Assembly (NCBI GenBank): GCA_013150955.1 | Contig: JAADJD010000059.1 | Span: 46,857-110,856 of the forward strand | DNA from: Calditrichota bacterium | GTDB lineage: Bacteria; Calditrichota; Calditrichia; RBG-13-44-9; J042 | Direction: 5' to 3' | Length of the DNA stretch: 64,000 nt | Shown here: piece after piece, positions 9,943 to 20,601 of the stretch | How positions within the stretch are numbered: the stretch's first letter is position 1 | Layout: each line of letters opens with the position of its first letter | Program-made: the position numbers and the translations under genes | The notes under the pieces: generated by a model | What the model was told of the DNA's origin: nothing | The model's database searches: none | The model's input: the letters and a program-made list of their open reading frames with translations, nothing else

Positions 9943-11406
9943 ATGCCTTTGCAGATTTACAATACCTTAACGCGAAAAAAAGAACCCTTCACCCCACTGC
10001 ATCCGGGACGGGTACACATTTACGTGTGCGGGCCCACGGTTTATGGGCATCCGCACATTGGTCATGCCAAAAGTTATGTCAGTTTCGATGCGGTGGTTCG
10101 CTGGTTCCGCTATCTGGGCTATCGTGTGAAATATGTCCAGAACATCACCGATGTGGGACATTTGACCGACGATGCCGATGAGGGAGAAGATAAGATCGAA
10201 AAGAAGGCGCGAGAGGAGAAGCTGGATCCCTGGGAAATTGCCCAATATTACACCTGGAGCTATTTCGATGACATGGATGCGCTGGGCGTGTTACGTCCGA
10301 ATATTTCGCCGCATGCCACCGGACATATTGTGGAGCAAATAGAGCTGGTCAAGCGGTTGCTGGAGAAAGGGTATGCCTACGAGGTGAACGGATCGGTGTA
10401 TTATGATGTGCGAAAGTTTCCGGAATACGGGAAACTGAGCGGGCGGAAGCTGGAAGAGCTGGAGGCAGGTGCGCGTGTGGAGGTCAATCCGGAAAAGCGC
10501 CATCCCTTCGATTTTGCCCTCTGGAAGCGGGCGGAACCGGGACACATCATGCGCTGGCCCAGTCCCTGGGGCGAAGGGTATCCCGGCTGGCATATCGAAT
10601 GCTCCGCCATGTCCATGAAATACCTGGGGGAAACATTCGACATTCATGGCGGGGGAATTGAAAACGCCTTTCCGCATCATGAGTGTGAGATTGCGCAGAG
10701 CGAGGCCGCCACGGGAAAGCCATTCGTCCGCTACTGGATGCACAACAACATGGTCACCGTGAATGGCACCAAAATGGGCAAGTCCCTGGGCAATTTCGTC
10801 ACCATCAAGGACGCGCTAAAGAAGCATTCCCCGCTGACCATTCGATTTTTCATTTTGAGCAGTCATTACCGCAGTCCGGTGGATTATAGCGATCAGGCCC
10901 TGGATGCTGCGGAGAAGGGATTGGAGCGGTTGCACAACAGTGTCCGCCAACTGTATCGTACCCTGCAGAAAAGCACCGAAGTGGTCAATTTTACTCCACC
11001 GTTTTCCATCGATGCGTTCCGGGCACGCTTTGAGGAGGAGATGAACGATGATTTCAACACTCCCAGGGCCATCGCCGTGCTGTACGATTTCTCCCGGGAA
11101 TTGAATAAATATTTGAATGCCCCGGGACCACACCACCGGCCGTTTCTGGAAGAGGCGGAAACGTTTTATCAGACATTTGCCGGTGAAGTTCTGGGATTGT
11201 TGCCAGAAGATATTTCCCGGGAGCCGTCTGTGGAAACGCAACAGCTGGTGGAAAAACTGGTTCAGTTGACGGTGGACATCCGCGGCGAATTGCGGAAGCA
11301 AAAGTTGTGGCCGTTATCTGACAAAATCCGCGACGAGCTGGCCCGGCTGGGCATCGTCATTAAAGATCGGCCAGACGGAACCAGTGAGTGGGAGCTGAAA
11401 GGGTAG
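9943..11406 (+). CDS. cysS: Cysteinyl-tRNA synthetase
   Basis: [50 protein letters not shown] motifs. Confidence 0.98.
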   Translation: MPLQIYNTLTRKKEPFTPLHPGRVHIYVCGPTVYGHPHIGHAKSYVSFDAVVRWFRYLGYRVKYVQNITDVGHLTDDADEGEDKIEKKAREEKLDPWEIAQYYTWSYFDDMDALGVLRPNISPHATGHIVEQIELVKRLLEKGYAYEVNGSVYYDVRKFPEYGKLSGRKLEELEAGARVEVNPEKRHPFDFALWKRAEPGHIMRWPSPWGEGYPGWHIECSAMSMKYLGETFDIHGGGIENAFPHHECEIAQSEAATGKPFVRYWMHNNMVTVNGTKMGKSLGNFVTIKDALKKHSPLTIRFFILSSHYRSPVDYSDQALDAAEKGLERLHNSVRQLYRTLQKSTEVVNFTPPFSIDAFRARFEEEMNDDFNTPRAIAVLYDFSRELNKYLNAPGPHHRPFLEEAETFYQTFAGEVLGLLPEDISREPSVETQQLVEKLVQLTVDIRGELRKQKLWPLSDKIRDELARLGIVIKDRPDGTSEWELKG

Positions 11407-11446
11407 GGCATTGTTTCGGATTTCGGCTTATGAAATATCTAAAATA

Positions 11447-11614
11447 AACCCAAATAATGCAATAAACCGCAAATCACGCGAATGAAACCCAAAAATACCT
11501 ACAAAAACGCGAATAAGCCCGGGAACACATTTTCATCTAAACACAATCCAATGTATTTTATTGGTTTTATATGTGTTCATTCGTGTCATTCGTAGGCTAT
11601 TGCTTAATCTGGGA
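11447..11614 (+). repeat. Dispersed palindromic element
   Basis: AACCCAAATAATGCAATAAACCGCAAATCACGCGAATG...TTCGTGTCATTCGTAGGCTATTGCTTAATCTGGG. Confidence 0.88.
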
Positions 11615-11757
11615 TAAAGGATTATCCCTGAACCCCAGCAGTTAATTTGGAATCTAATGCCGAAACGGAAGAATGATCAACAATCTGGATGGATCACCCT
11701 CCTGGCCGTATAAAGATATCCTCAATATTTCCCCGGTACTCTTTGGGTTTTTTCCAT

Positions 11758-11928
11758 TAACCCAGATTATGCATTCGCCTACGGATTATACGAATTCACG
11801 CGAACAAAAATAATAAAATCCGTTTGATTATATCTGGATAAAAAATGTGTGCCGGGATTTATTTGCGATTTTGTTGATATTTTCAGGATTCATTCGTGTG
11901 ATTCTGGTTTAATGCAATATTTGGGTTT
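11758..11928 (-). repeat. Dispersed palindromic element abutting the RAYT stop codon
   Basis: AACCCAGATTATGCATTCGCCTACGGATTATACGAATT...CATTCGTGTGATTCTGGTTTAATGCAATATTTGGGTTT. Confidence 0.85.
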
Positions 11929-11931
11929 ATT

Positions 11932-12492
11932 TTACAGAATACCATTTGGTGTAAAATTTTCGTTATCCCTCGCCCAAATTAATGGATTGTTGATAATATA
12001 TTCGCGTATGCGATTTAATTCATTATCATTTCGGATGATGTGTTCGTAATAATTGCGTTGCCAAACATGGTAAACATTGGTATGTTGGCGTGCCCATTTG
12101 GTTACACCGATTTTAAAACCGCGAACAATGGAACCAATGGTTCGGGATGTACCACGGGGACGTAGGGGCGAAACATTTTTCGCCCCTACATTTTTCACCA
12201 CCACATTTTCACGGTTTGGGTCATCCACAATCCAAATAATCCCATGCACATGGTTGGGCATGATGACAAATTCATCCAAACGGGTGCGGGGAAAATGGTC
12301 GGGAATGGCCAACCAGCATTGGTGGGCAATTTTTCCCAATGCATTCAATTTCATTTTTCCATTTACAATATGGCCAAACAACCATTGCCGGTCATGGGTA
12401 CAAATGGTAATAAAATACGCCCCGGGTTGGGAATAATCATACCCCTTCAACCGGATGGAACGGCGGTGGTGTTTATCCGGATTGTTTTTCAT
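11932..12492 (-). CDS. RAYT / TnpA_REP-type Y1 transposase
   Basis: RRSIRLKGYDYSQPGAYFITICTHDRQ, FVIMPNHVHGI (HVH motif), GFKIGVTKWAR, VWQRNYYEHIIRND, YIINNP. Confidence 0.9.
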   Translation of the reverse strand: MKNNPDKHHRRSIRLKGYDYSQPGAYFITICTHDRQWLFGHIVNGKMKLNALGKIAHQCWLAIPDHFPRTRLDEFVIMPNHVHGIIWIVDDPNRENVVVKNVGAKNVSPLRPRGTSRTIGSIVRGFKIGVTKWARQHTNVYHVWQRNYYEHIIRNDNELNRIREYIINNPLIWARDNENFTPNGIL

Positions 12493-12497
12493 GGTGG

Positions 12498-12662
12498 TTA
12501 CTGTATCTGAAAGGCATCGGAAATGTATTTCAAAAAAATCAAACCCAACACCACATTTTTGTATTCAGAAGCATCCATGTGGCCACGGAATTTGTCGGCC
12601 ATCTCCCAGAGTTTGTTTTCAAATCCCAGATTGGCGCCGTTGGTGGTCTGTGGTGCTTTCAT
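12498..12662 (-). pseudogene. hsdM: Type I restriction-modification HsdM N-terminal relic (54 codons then stop)
   Basis: My translation: [87 protein letters not shown] is the conserved HsdM N-terminus. Shorter than the ORF-track cutoff. Confidence 0.8.
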
Positions 12663-12956
12663 CTGGTAAAGATTTTTTTGTTTGAAATTTTCAATCTGGA
12701 ATTAGTTTAGGTATCTTTTAAGGATTTTTCAAGAATATTTTATTTGGAATGCGGGATTCAAACCTTTTGCATGGCAGGATTGAAGGAATTTTGGGTGGTT
12801 TGAGAATGAATGATCGGTTCCGGAGAAAAACGAAGTGGCCTCGCAAATCGTTTACACCCTCAAAAAGATATTTTTCTATTGATTTTAAAATTGTCTTTCT
12901 TGTAATTTCAACACCTGTTTTGTGAAAAAAATTATAAAATAAAACCAGGTGGGCTC

Positions 12957-13322
12957 ATGCTGATCCAGTACGTTCCGATTTTGGTGTTGTTGCTGATTGC
13001 CCTGGGATTTGCGGCGGCGGTTCTGATCCTGACCCACGTTATCAGCCCCAGAGTCAAAGATCCCGTCAAACTCACGGTTTACGAGTCCGGGCTACCCCCT
13101 CAAATGGAAGCCCGTTTGCGCTATCCCATTCGATTCTTTGTGGTGGCCATGATGTTCATCATCTTTGATGTGGAGGTGATTTTCATTTATCCCTGGGCAG
13201 TAGTATACAAGCAATTCCTTTCCTATGGTAGCTTCATCTTCTGGGAAATGATTCTGTTCATTGCCATCCTCTTTGCTGGCTACCTGTACCTTTACAAACG
13301 TGGCGCGTTTAAGTGGGAGTAA
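12957..13322 (+). CDS. nuoA: NADH-quinone oxidoreductase subunit A
   Basis: YESGLPP...RYPIRFFVVAMMFIIFDVEVIFIYPWA. Confidence 0.95.
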   Translation: MLIQYVPILVLLLIALGFAAAVLILTHVISPRVKDPVKLTVYESGLPPQMEARLRYPIRFFVVAMMFIIFDVEVIFIYPWAVVYKQFLSYGSFIFWEMILFIAILFAGYLYLYKRGAFKWE

Positions 13323-13328
13323 GGACGT

Positions 13329-13820
13329 ATGTTGGAGAATAAAACGATCATCGAGGCGGTTCAGGATAAATTCCCGGATGCCACCTTCGAAGAATTTCGC
13401 GAACAGCTTGCCATCCGTATCCCCCGTGACCATCTCTTCGACCTCATGAAATTCCTGAAAGAAGACAAAACGCTGGCCTTTGATTATCTGACCGACGTCA
13501 CCGGCGTGGACTATTTAAAGATGGAGCGCGATCCCCGCTTCGATGTGGTCTATCATTTGTATTCCTTTAAAAACAACGTGCGGGTTCGGGTAAAGTGTGG
13601 CATTGCGGAGACGGATATGGACGTGCCCTCCATGGTGCCGCTGTGGAAGGCGGCGACCTGGCTGGAGCGCGAGGCGTTCGAGATGTTTGGCTTTCAGTTC
13701 AAAGGGCATCCCGATTTACGACGCCTGTTACTTCCCGACGTGTTCGAAGGTTTCCCCCTGCGCAAGGACTACCCGTTACGGGGTCGCGGGGAGCGCGATG
13801 TGATTTTAAATCTGAAATGA
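13329..13820 (+). CDS. nuoC: NADH-quinone oxidoreductase subunit C
   Basis: WLEREAFEMFGFQFKGHPDLRRLLLPDVFEGFPLRKDYPLRGRGE. Confidence 0.96.
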   Translation: MLENKTIIEAVQDKFPDATFEEFREQLAIRIPRDHLFDLMKFLKEDKTLAFDYLTDVTGVDYLKMERDPRFDVVYHLYSFKNNVRVRVKCGIAETDMDVPSMVPLWKAATWLEREAFEMFGFQFKGHPDLRRLLLPDVFEGFPLRKDYPLRGRGERDVILNLK

Positions 13821-13885
13821 GGGACCACGGCTGTTTCTCCGGTCCTGATGATTTGAAAACGAATGGTTTGACCAAAAACAAGTGA

Positions 13886-15088
13886 ATGAGCATGGCCGAT
13901 TTGAGCTACGATTTGAAAACCGATCAAATGGTGTTGAACTTTGGGCCGCAGCATCCGGCGACCCATGGAACCCTGCGGCTGGTGCTGGAGCTGGACGGGG
14001 AAGTGGTGAAAAAAGCCGAACCCCACATCGGGTATCTGCATTCCGGGTTTGAAAAGTTAGGGGAATATAAGACCTACAATCAGTGGATCACCCTCTCGGA
14101 CCGGATGAACTATCTGTCCCCGCTGGCCAATAATATCGGATTTGCCCTGGCAGTGGAGAAATTGATCGGGATCGACGTTCCCGAACGGGCAAAATATATC
14201 CGGGTCATCCTGGCAGAGCTTTCCCGCATTGCCGATCACATGGTGTGGTTGGGTACCCACGCGCTGGATATCGGGGCATTCACCGCATTTCTGTACGCAT
14301 TCGAAGTGCGGGAGCATTTGTACAATATCTTTGAACATGTGACCGGTGCGCGATTAACCACCAGCTACACCCGCATTGGGGGGCTCTTCCGGGATGTGCC
14401 GCATGATTTTGAGGAGCTGGTGCGCGCCTTCCTGAAATATTTCCCCGGCGTGTTAAAGGAGTTACACGGATTGCTGACACGCAATCGGATCTGGATGGAT
14501 CGCACCCGGGGGGTGGGATACCTGTCCAAAGAAGATGCCATTAACTGGGGCGTAACCGGGCCGGTTTTACGGGGTTCCGGTGTGGCCTATGATGTACGTC
14601 GTAACTTTCCGTATTTGATTTACGATCGGCTGGATTTTGAAATTCCGGTTTGCGATGAGGGCGACGTGTACTCCCGCTATCTGGTGCGCATGGAAGAGCT
14701 GGTGCAGAGCATGAAAATCGTGGAACAATGCCTGGCGGATTTTCCCGACGGTCCGGTCAACTATTTTGATCATAAATACACCCTTCCGGAAAAAGAGGCG
14801 GTGTACGACACCATCGAAGGCCTGATCCATCATTTTAAGAATATCATGCCTGGCCATGGATTTGAGGTGCCGGAGGGCGAAATTTACGTAGCGACAGAAG
14901 CCCCCAACGGTGAGCTGGGCTTTTATATCGTTTCCGATGGCAGCAACAAGGCGTATCGATTGCGGGTGCGCCCTCCCTCTTTTGTGAATTTTGCCTGTTT
15001 CGATCATCTGGTTCGCGGGAACCTGGTCTCGGACGTCGTGGCTGTGCTGGGTAGTTTGAATATCATTGCAGGTGAGTTGGACCGTTAA
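13886..15088 (+). CDS. nuoD: NADH-quinone oxidoreductase subunit D
   Basis: NFGPQHPATHGTLRLVLELDGE, GYLHSGFEKLGE motifs. Confidence 0.97.
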   Translation: MSMADLSYDLKTDQMVLNFGPQHPATHGTLRLVLELDGEVVKKAEPHIGYLHSGFEKLGEYKTYNQWITLSDRMNYLSPLANNIGFALAVEKLIGIDVPERAKYIRVILAELSRIADHMVWLGTHALDIGAFTAFLYAFEVREHLYNIFEHVTGARLTTSYTRIGGLFRDVPHDFEELVRAFLKYFPGVLKELHGLLTRNRIWMDRTRGVGYLSKEDAINWGVTGPVLRGSGVAYDVRRNFPYLIYDRLDFEIPVCDEGDVYSRYLVRMEELVQSMKIVEQCLADFPDGPVNYFDHKYTLPEKEAVYDTIEGLIHHFKNIMPGHGFEVPEGEIYVATEAPNGELGFYIVSDGSNKAYRLRVRPPSFVNFACFDHLVRGNLVSDVVAVLGSLNIIAGELDR

Positions 15089-15109
15089 CGAAAAGGATAT
15101 GGATTACCA

Positions 15110-15595
15110 ATGAAAGTAGAGTTCTCTGAAGCGGCCAAGAAGGAGTTTGACGAAATTGTCAAACGCTATCCGCAGAAACGTGCCGCCCTGTTGACTGTGC
15201 TCCATCTGGCGCAAAGAGAGTTTGGATGGTTGTCGCGAGACGTGATGGAGTACGTGGGACAGTTGCTGGATATCCCCGTGGGCGAGGTGTACGATACGGC
15301 CTCGTTCTACACCATGTTTTACAAAAAACCCGTGGGGAAATATCATATTCAGGTGTGCCATACGTTATCCTGTGCCCTGCGGGGTGCCCGCAATATTTAC
15401 GAACATCTGGAGCAAAAACTGGGCATCAAGGATGGGGAAGTGACCCCGGATGGAAAGTTTTCTCTGATCAAGGTGGAGTGTCTGGGCTCCTGTGGCACGG
15501 CACCGGTGGTTCAGATCAATGATGATTATTACGAGGGACTGACCATCGAGAAGCTGGATGATATTCTTAACCACTTGGACAAAAATTCGGAGTGA
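15110..15595 (+). CDS. nuoE: NADH-quinone oxidoreductase subunit E
   Basis: CHTLSCALRGA (2Fe-2S), VECLGSCGTAPVVQIND. Confidence 0.96.
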   Translation: MKVEFSEAAKKEFDEIVKRYPQKRAALLTVLHLAQREFGWLSRDVMEYVGQLLDIPVGEVYDTASFYTMFYKKPVGKYHIQVCHTLSCALRGARNIYEHLEQKLGIKDGEVTPDGKFSLIKVECLGSCGTAPVVQINDDYYEGLTIEKLDDILNHLDKNSE

Positions 15596-15605
15596 GCAGG
15601 TTTCC

Positions 15606-16880
15606 ATGTTCGAAAAAGTATTGACCCAACATATTCAGATCCCGGAGTCGCGCGATATCGATTACTATATGAAGCATGGCGGCTATCAGGCTTTTCGGAA
15701 AGTGCTGAAGGAGATGGACCCCGATCAGGTCATCGAGGTTGTCAAGGAGTCCAATTTGCGGGGCCGGGGTGGAGCGGGATTCCCCACCGGTGTCAAGTGG
15801 GGATTTGTCCCTAAAAATGATGACAAACCTCATTATCTGCTGGTGAATGCGGATGAGAGTGAACCGGGAACGTTCAAAGATCGACTGTTGATGGATGGCA
15901 ATCCCCACCTGGTCATCGAAGGGGCCATGATTGCCTCGTATGCCATTCGCGCCAATCTTTCCTATATATATATTCGCGGCGAATTCGTAAAAGAAGCGCG
16001 GATTCTGGAGGCGGCCATTCAACAGGCGTATGATAAGGGCTTGTTGGGTAAGAACATTCTGGGCAGTGGTTACGATCTGGACATGTACGTGCACCGGGGT
16101 GCGGGGGCTTACATCTGTGGCGAAGAAACCGGATTGATCGAATCGCTGGAAGGCAAGCGGGGCTGGCCGCGAATTAAACCCCCGTTTCCGGCCATTGAAG
16201 GGTTTCTGCAAAGCCCCACCATTGTAAATAATGTCGAAACACTGGCCTGCGTGCCGTTTATCGTGGAACGCGGTGCCCGCTGGTTTAAATCCATCGGGCC
16301 GGAAAGCAGTCCCGGTCCCAAACTGTATTGCTTAAGCGGACACATCAATAAGCCCGGCGTGTATGAATTGCCCATGGGGACCAATCTGAAAGAATTAATT
16401 TATGAATACGGGGGTGGCATTCTGGATGGGAAGGCGCTGAAAGCGGTCATTCCGGGTGGATCGTCCGTGCCGGTGTTGCGTCCCGATGAAATTGATGTGG
16501 CCATGGATTTCGACTCGCTGGCAAAGATTGGCACCATGCTGGGTTCGGCAGGTACCATCGTGATGCATGAGGACACCTGCATGGTGGATGCACTGCTGAA
16601 TCTGATTCACTTCTATCGTCATGAATCCTGCGGGCAATGCACGCCCTGCCGGGAAGGTACCAACTGGGCCGAACGCATTCTAAAGAAAATTGAACACGGG
16701 CAGGCGTCGGAAAAGGATGTGGATTTGCTGGAAGAGGTGGCCAATCACATTAATTTCCGTACCATTTGCCCGCTGGGTGATGCCGCTGCCATGCCCATTC
16801 AGAGTTTTCTGAAGAAATTTCGGGATGAGTTTAACGCCCACGTGGCGCAGCATAAATGTCCGTTAAATAGTCGATTGTAA
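15606..16880 (+). CDS. nuoF: NADH-quinone oxidoreductase subunit F; start set at MFEKVL (15606)
   Basis: SNLRGRGGAGFPTGVKW, ICGEETGLIESLEGK, ESCGQCTPCREG. The track start at 15558 lies inside nuoE. Confidence 0.97.
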   Translation: MFEKVLTQHIQIPESRDIDYYMKHGGYQAFRKVLKEMDPDQVIEVVKESNLRGRGGAGFPTGVKWGFVPKNDDKPHYLLVNADESEPGTFKDRLLMDGNPHLVIEGAMIASYAIRANLSYIYIRGEFVKEARILEAAIQQAYDKGLLGKNILGSGYDLDMYVHRGAGAYICGEETGLIESLEGKRGWPRIKPPFPAIEGFLQSPTIVNNVETLACVPFIVERGARWFKSIGPESSPGPKLYCLSGHINKPGVYELPMGTNLKELIYEYGGGILDGKALKAVIPGGSSVPVLRPDEIDVAMDFDSLAKIGTMLGSAGTIVMHEDTCMVDALLNLIHFYRHESCGQCTPCREGTNWAERILKKIEHGQASEKDVDLLEEVANHINFRTICPLGDAAAMPIQSFLKKFRDEFNAHVAQHKCPLNSRL

Positions 16881-16915
16881 TCGGGTCAAACAATCAAATT
16901 AATGGGAAACGTTAT

Positions 16916-18541
16916 ATGCCGCTCATTAAAATAAATGGGATTGAAACCGAAGTTCCTGCGGGTGTGAACCTGATCGAGGCCGCCAAACAGATCGGCATCG
17001 AAATTCCCCATTATTGCTATCATCCGGGGTTGCGTGTTGTGGCCAGCTGCCGAATGTGCCTGGTCAAAATCGAAGGTATGCCCAAGCTGGTACCCGCCTG
17101 TCAAACCCCGGTACGCGAGGCGCCACCGGAACGGAAAGTGGATGGCAAGTACGACATGGTCGTGGTGACCAACGATGAAGTGGTCAAGGATGCGCAGGAA
17201 TCCATTCTGGAATTTTTACTGCTGAATCATCCGGTGGATTGTCCGGAATGTGACCAGGCCGGGGAATGCCTGCTGCAGGATTACACCTATAAATATGGAA
17301 AAGACCATAGCCGCTTTGAATTTGAAAAACGGGTTCCCCCGCGCAAGGATCTGGGACCCGAAATTTTATTGATTGCCACCCGGTGCATCCTGTGTAGCCG
17401 TTGCGTACGGTTTACCCAGGAAGTTACCGGAACGCGGGAAATATTCATCAAGAATCGCGGGTATCAGGCAGAGATCGAGGTCTATCCCGGAAAATCGTTG
17501 AACAACAAACTCTCCATGTGTACAGCGGATATTTGTCCCGTGGGTGCGCTGGTGACCAAGGACTTTCTTTTCAAACCGCGGAACTGGCGGTACCAGAAGG
17601 TGCGGACGGTTTGTCCCGGATGCTCGGTTGGGTGTAACGTGCAAATCGAATATATGGATGAAGACAATCAGATTTACCGGATCAAGCCGGTCTACAATGC
17701 GGAAGTGAATCAGTGGTGGGCCTGCGATGATGGACGACTGTTGTACCACGTCTACCGCAAACTGGAGCGGTTTGAGTATCCCCTGATACGGGAGAACGGT
17801 TCTTTAGTCCGTAGCAACTGGAAAAAGGCTCTGTTAACGGTTCGGGATACGTTTCGAAAATACCGTCCAGAACAGATTGCGGTGGTGGGAAGCGGTTATC
17901 TGACCAACGAGGAGAACTATCTGCTGCAGAAAATTTTCCGACAGGGACTGGAAAGTCCCCATGTTTGCCTGAACGATCGTCTGTATCGGGAAGAGGATGT
18001 GGTTTATCCAAAATTCGTGATTAAGGGCGAAAAGGTACCCAATTACCAGGGCGCGCAGGATACCCTGCAGCCGTCTTTATCATTTGATGATCTGTTGAAG
18101 AAGATTGAAAAGGGTGAAATCAAGGCATTGTACTGGACGGGTGGTGGACCGTACCAGACGCTGTCCGAGGCAGACCTGGCGGTTTTGGATAAGCTGGAAT
18201 GGTTTGTGGTACAGGACATTGCCCACAATGTGCTGACGGAAAAAGCGCATCTGGTACTGGCGGGGGCAACGGCTTACGAAAAGGAAGGGACGTTTACCAA
18301 TTATCAGAATCGCGTGCAGCGTATTCGTCCAGGTGTAATGCCGCCACTGGCCGCAAAGACCGATTTTGAAATTTTGCAAGAACTGGCCGATCTGCTGGAC
18401 GTGGGTGTTTACATCCGCCCGGAACAGGTCTTTCTGGAAATTAGCGAGAAGGTTGACGGCTACCAGGGCATGAGCTACGCGGCCCTGGGGGAACTGGGCC
18501 TGCCTAAGGGACAAAAGGTTCCGGCAGAAATGGCCAAGTGA
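16916..18541 (+). CDS. nuoG: NADH-quinone oxidoreductase subunit G (short form)
   Basis: N-terminal ferredoxin domain, HPVDCPECDQAGECLLQDY, CILCSRCVRF, VCPGCSVGCNV. Confidence 0.92.
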   Translation: MPLIKINGIETEVPAGVNLIEAAKQIGIEIPHYCYHPGLRVVASCRMCLVKIEGMPKLVPACQTPVREAPPERKVDGKYDMVVVTNDEVVKDAQESILEFLLLNHPVDCPECDQAGECLLQDYTYKYGKDHSRFEFEKRVPPRKDLGPEILLIATRCILCSRCVRFTQEVTGTREIFIKNRGYQAEIEVYPGKSLNNKLSMCTADICPVGALVTKDFLFKPRNWRYQKVRTVCPGCSVGCNVQIEYMDEDNQIYRIKPVYNAEVNQWWACDDGRLLYHVYRKLERFEYPLIRENGSLVRSNWKKALLTVRDTFRKYRPEQIAVVGSGYLTNEENYLLQKIFRQGLESPHVCLNDRLYREEDVVYPKFVIKGEKVPNYQGAQDTLQPSLSFDDLLKKIEKGEIKALYWTGGGPYQTLSEADLAVLDKLEWFVVQDIAHNVLTEKAHLVLAGATAYEKEGTFTNYQNRVQRIRPGVMPPLAAKTDFEILQELADLLDVGVYIRPEQVFLEISEKVDGYQGMSYAALGELGLPKGQKVPAEMAK

Positions 18542-18601
18542 ATGGTACGTGAACCATCAATTAGATGATAAGGAATTGAACGTAGACGGGGAATTGAAGC
18601 G

Positions 18602-19648
18602 ATGAATCCGTGGCTGTTGGAAGCAATTCTGGCATTAATCAAGATTGTGGTGGTCGTATTTGGGGTCATTCTACCTCTGGTGATGATGCTCATTCTGGCC
18701 GAACGCCGGGTATCGGCATTTATTCAGAACCGGTTGGGGCCCAATCGCGTTGGCTGGCAGGGAATGCTACAGCCGGTTGCCGATGGCTTAAAATTTCTGT
18801 TCAAGGAGGATGTCATCCCCGGTCATGTCGATCGATTCCTTTACCTGATTGCACCGGGCATTATCCTGTTTCCAGCCATCATGACCTTTGCGGTGGTACC
18901 TTTTGGCGACCAGCTGACCACCTACATTGGCGATACCCTGGTGACCATCAAATTTCAGATTGCCGATCTCAACGTGGGTGTACTCTACATTGTGGCCATT
19001 GCGTCCCTGGGCGTTTACGGGCTGGTGGTTGGTGGATATTCGTCAAACAACAAGTATTCCATGCTTGGCGGGTTGCGGTCTTCGGCCCAGATGATCAGCT
19101 ATGAATTGCCCATGGGACTGGCCATCATCTCGGTGGTGATGATGAGCGGCTCCCTGCGCCTGCAGGATATTGTGGTAGATCAATATGAAGTGTGGAATGT
19201 CTTCCGGCAACCACTGGGCTTTATCATTTTTCTGGTGGCTTCTTTTGCAGAAACCAACCGTCTGCCCTTCGATTTGCCGGAGGCGGAACAGGAATTGGTG
19301 GGCGGTTACCACACCGAGTACAGCTCCATGAAGTTCGCATCCTTTTTCCTGGCGGAATATATTAACATGATCACGGCATCGGCGTTAATTGCCACCCTTT
19401 TCTTTGGAGGCTGGCATGTGCCATTCGGCATTCTGGAAGCCCTGAACCTGCCGGTGCTCTGGGAACAGATTATTCAAATTCTGTCCTTTTCGGTAAAAAC
19501 GCTGTTTTTCCTGTTCTTCTTCATCTGGGTGCGCTGGACCCTGCCCCGTTTCCGTTACGATCAGCTGATGAATCTGGGGTGGAAAACCATGGTGCCCCTG
19601 GGATTACTGAATATTGTCCTGACGGCCATTGGCATTGCCATTTTCTAA
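18602..19648 (+). CDS. nuoH: NADH-quinone oxidoreductase subunit H
   Basis: AERRVSAFIQNRLGPNRVGWQG, ETNRLPFDLPEAEQELVGGYHTEYSSMKF. Confidence 0.98.
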   Translation: MNPWLLEAILALIKIVVVVFGVILPLVMMLILAERRVSAFIQNRLGPNRVGWQGMLQPVADGLKFLFKEDVIPGHVDRFLYLIAPGIILFPAIMTFAVVPFGDQLTTYIGDTLVTIKFQIADLNVGVLYIVAIASLGVYGLVVGGYSSNNKYSMLGGLRSSAQMISYELPMGLAIISVVMMSGSLRLQDIVVDQYEVWNVFRQPLGFIIFLVASFAETNRLPFDLPEAEQELVGGYHTEYSSMKFASFFLAEYINMITASALIATLFFGGWHVPFGILEALNLPVLWEQIIQILSFSVKTLFFLFFFIWVRWTLPRFRYDQLMNLGWKTMVPLGLLNIVLTAIGIAIF

Positions 19649-19666
19649 TCGAAACGTGAGGGTGAA

Positions 19667-20179
19667 TTGACAATGTTACAAATTACGCTGTTCTACATTT
19701 TTGCCATCCTTGCGGTGTTGGGTGGGATCATGGTGATTGTGCATCGAAACCCGATTTACAGTGCGCTTTCCTTAATCCTGACGCTCTTTGCCCTGGCTGG
19801 GGAGTATGTATTGTTGATGGCTCATTTCATTGCCATTGTACATATTGCGGTGTATGCCGGGGCCATCATGGTGTTGTTTCTGTTTGTGATCATGTTATTG
19901 AACATTCGCATCGAAGAGCGGGCACCGGGGGCGTTTCGTTACATGGTGTACATCGGAGTGCCCATGGCCGCAATTCTGTTTTTACAGCTGGGATACCTGG
20001 CGTTTCAGGGATTTAAAGAGGTGTATGTGCAGAACACCGATGTGGGCACCGTGGAACGCATTGGCCAGGCCCTGTTCAGCAAATACGTCCTGCCGTTTGA
20101 GATTACTTCGATTTTGCTGGTGGTGGCGATGGTCGGTGCGGTGTATCTGTCCAAACGTAAACTGGAAATCGTTGAATAA
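19667..20179 (+). CDS. nuoJ: NADH-quinone oxidoreductase subunit J
   Basis: HRNPIYSALSLILTLF, AVYAGAIMVLFLFVIMLLN; position in operon. Confidence 0.93.
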   Translation: MTMLQITLFYIFAILAVLGGIMVIVHRNPIYSALSLILTLFALAGEYVLLMAHFIAIVHIAVYAGAIMVLFLFVIMLLNIRIEERAPGAFRYMVYIGVPMAAILFLQLGYLAFQGFKEVYVQNTDVGTVERIGQALFSKYVLPFEITSILLVVAMVGAVYLSKRKLEIVE

Positions 20180-20191
20180 GCAATAGATGGA

Positions 20192-20512
20192 GTGGCGACC
20201 GCGATGCAGGGAATCCCGATTTCGCATTTCTTGATTTTAAGTGCCATTTTGTTCTCGCTGGGTGTGATTGGCGTGACCATTCGGCGAAATGCCATTGTCA
20301 TTTTTATGTCCATTGAATTGATGCTAAATGCCGTGAATCTGACCTTTCTGGCGTTCTCCAATTACCTGAACAATGTGGAAGGTCAGATTTTTGTCTTCAT
20401 GGTGATGGTGGTGGCTGCGGCCGAAGTGGCCGTGGGACTGGCCATCATCGTGGCGATCTTCCGATTGCGGGAAACCGTACATGTGGATGATATCAAACTG
20501 ATGAAATGGTAG
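20192..20512 (+). CDS. nuoK: NADH-quinone oxidoreductase subunit K
   Basis: [38 protein letters not shown]. Confidence 0.95.
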   Translation: MATAMQGIPISHFLILSAILFSLGVIGVTIRRNAIVIFMSIELMLNAVNLTFLAFSNYLNNVEGQIFVFMVMVVAAAEVAVGLAIIVAIFRLRETVHVDDIKLMKW

Positions 20513-20601
20513 GCCCTGAGAAAGAGGAGCGTCTCAGATGGGGCAGACGGGGATTTTCGGTGAGGGTCGACTGAAGTAGCGGAAAATAACGGAGTTCACC
20601 C

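Noticed and set aside
11849-12049. ORF MPGFICDFVDIFRIHSCDSG...
   Set aside because: Encoded by the dispersed repeat and antisense to the RAYT gene.
13821-13885. Short direct repeat GATTTGAAAAC before and within the nuoD start considered as a nuoB remnant
   Set aside because: Only a small duplication of nuoD 5' sequence; no NuoB motifs in any frame.
15558-15605. N-terminal extension of nuoF in the ORF track
   Set aside because: Lies inside the 3' end of nuoE; MFEKVL at 15606 is the likely start.
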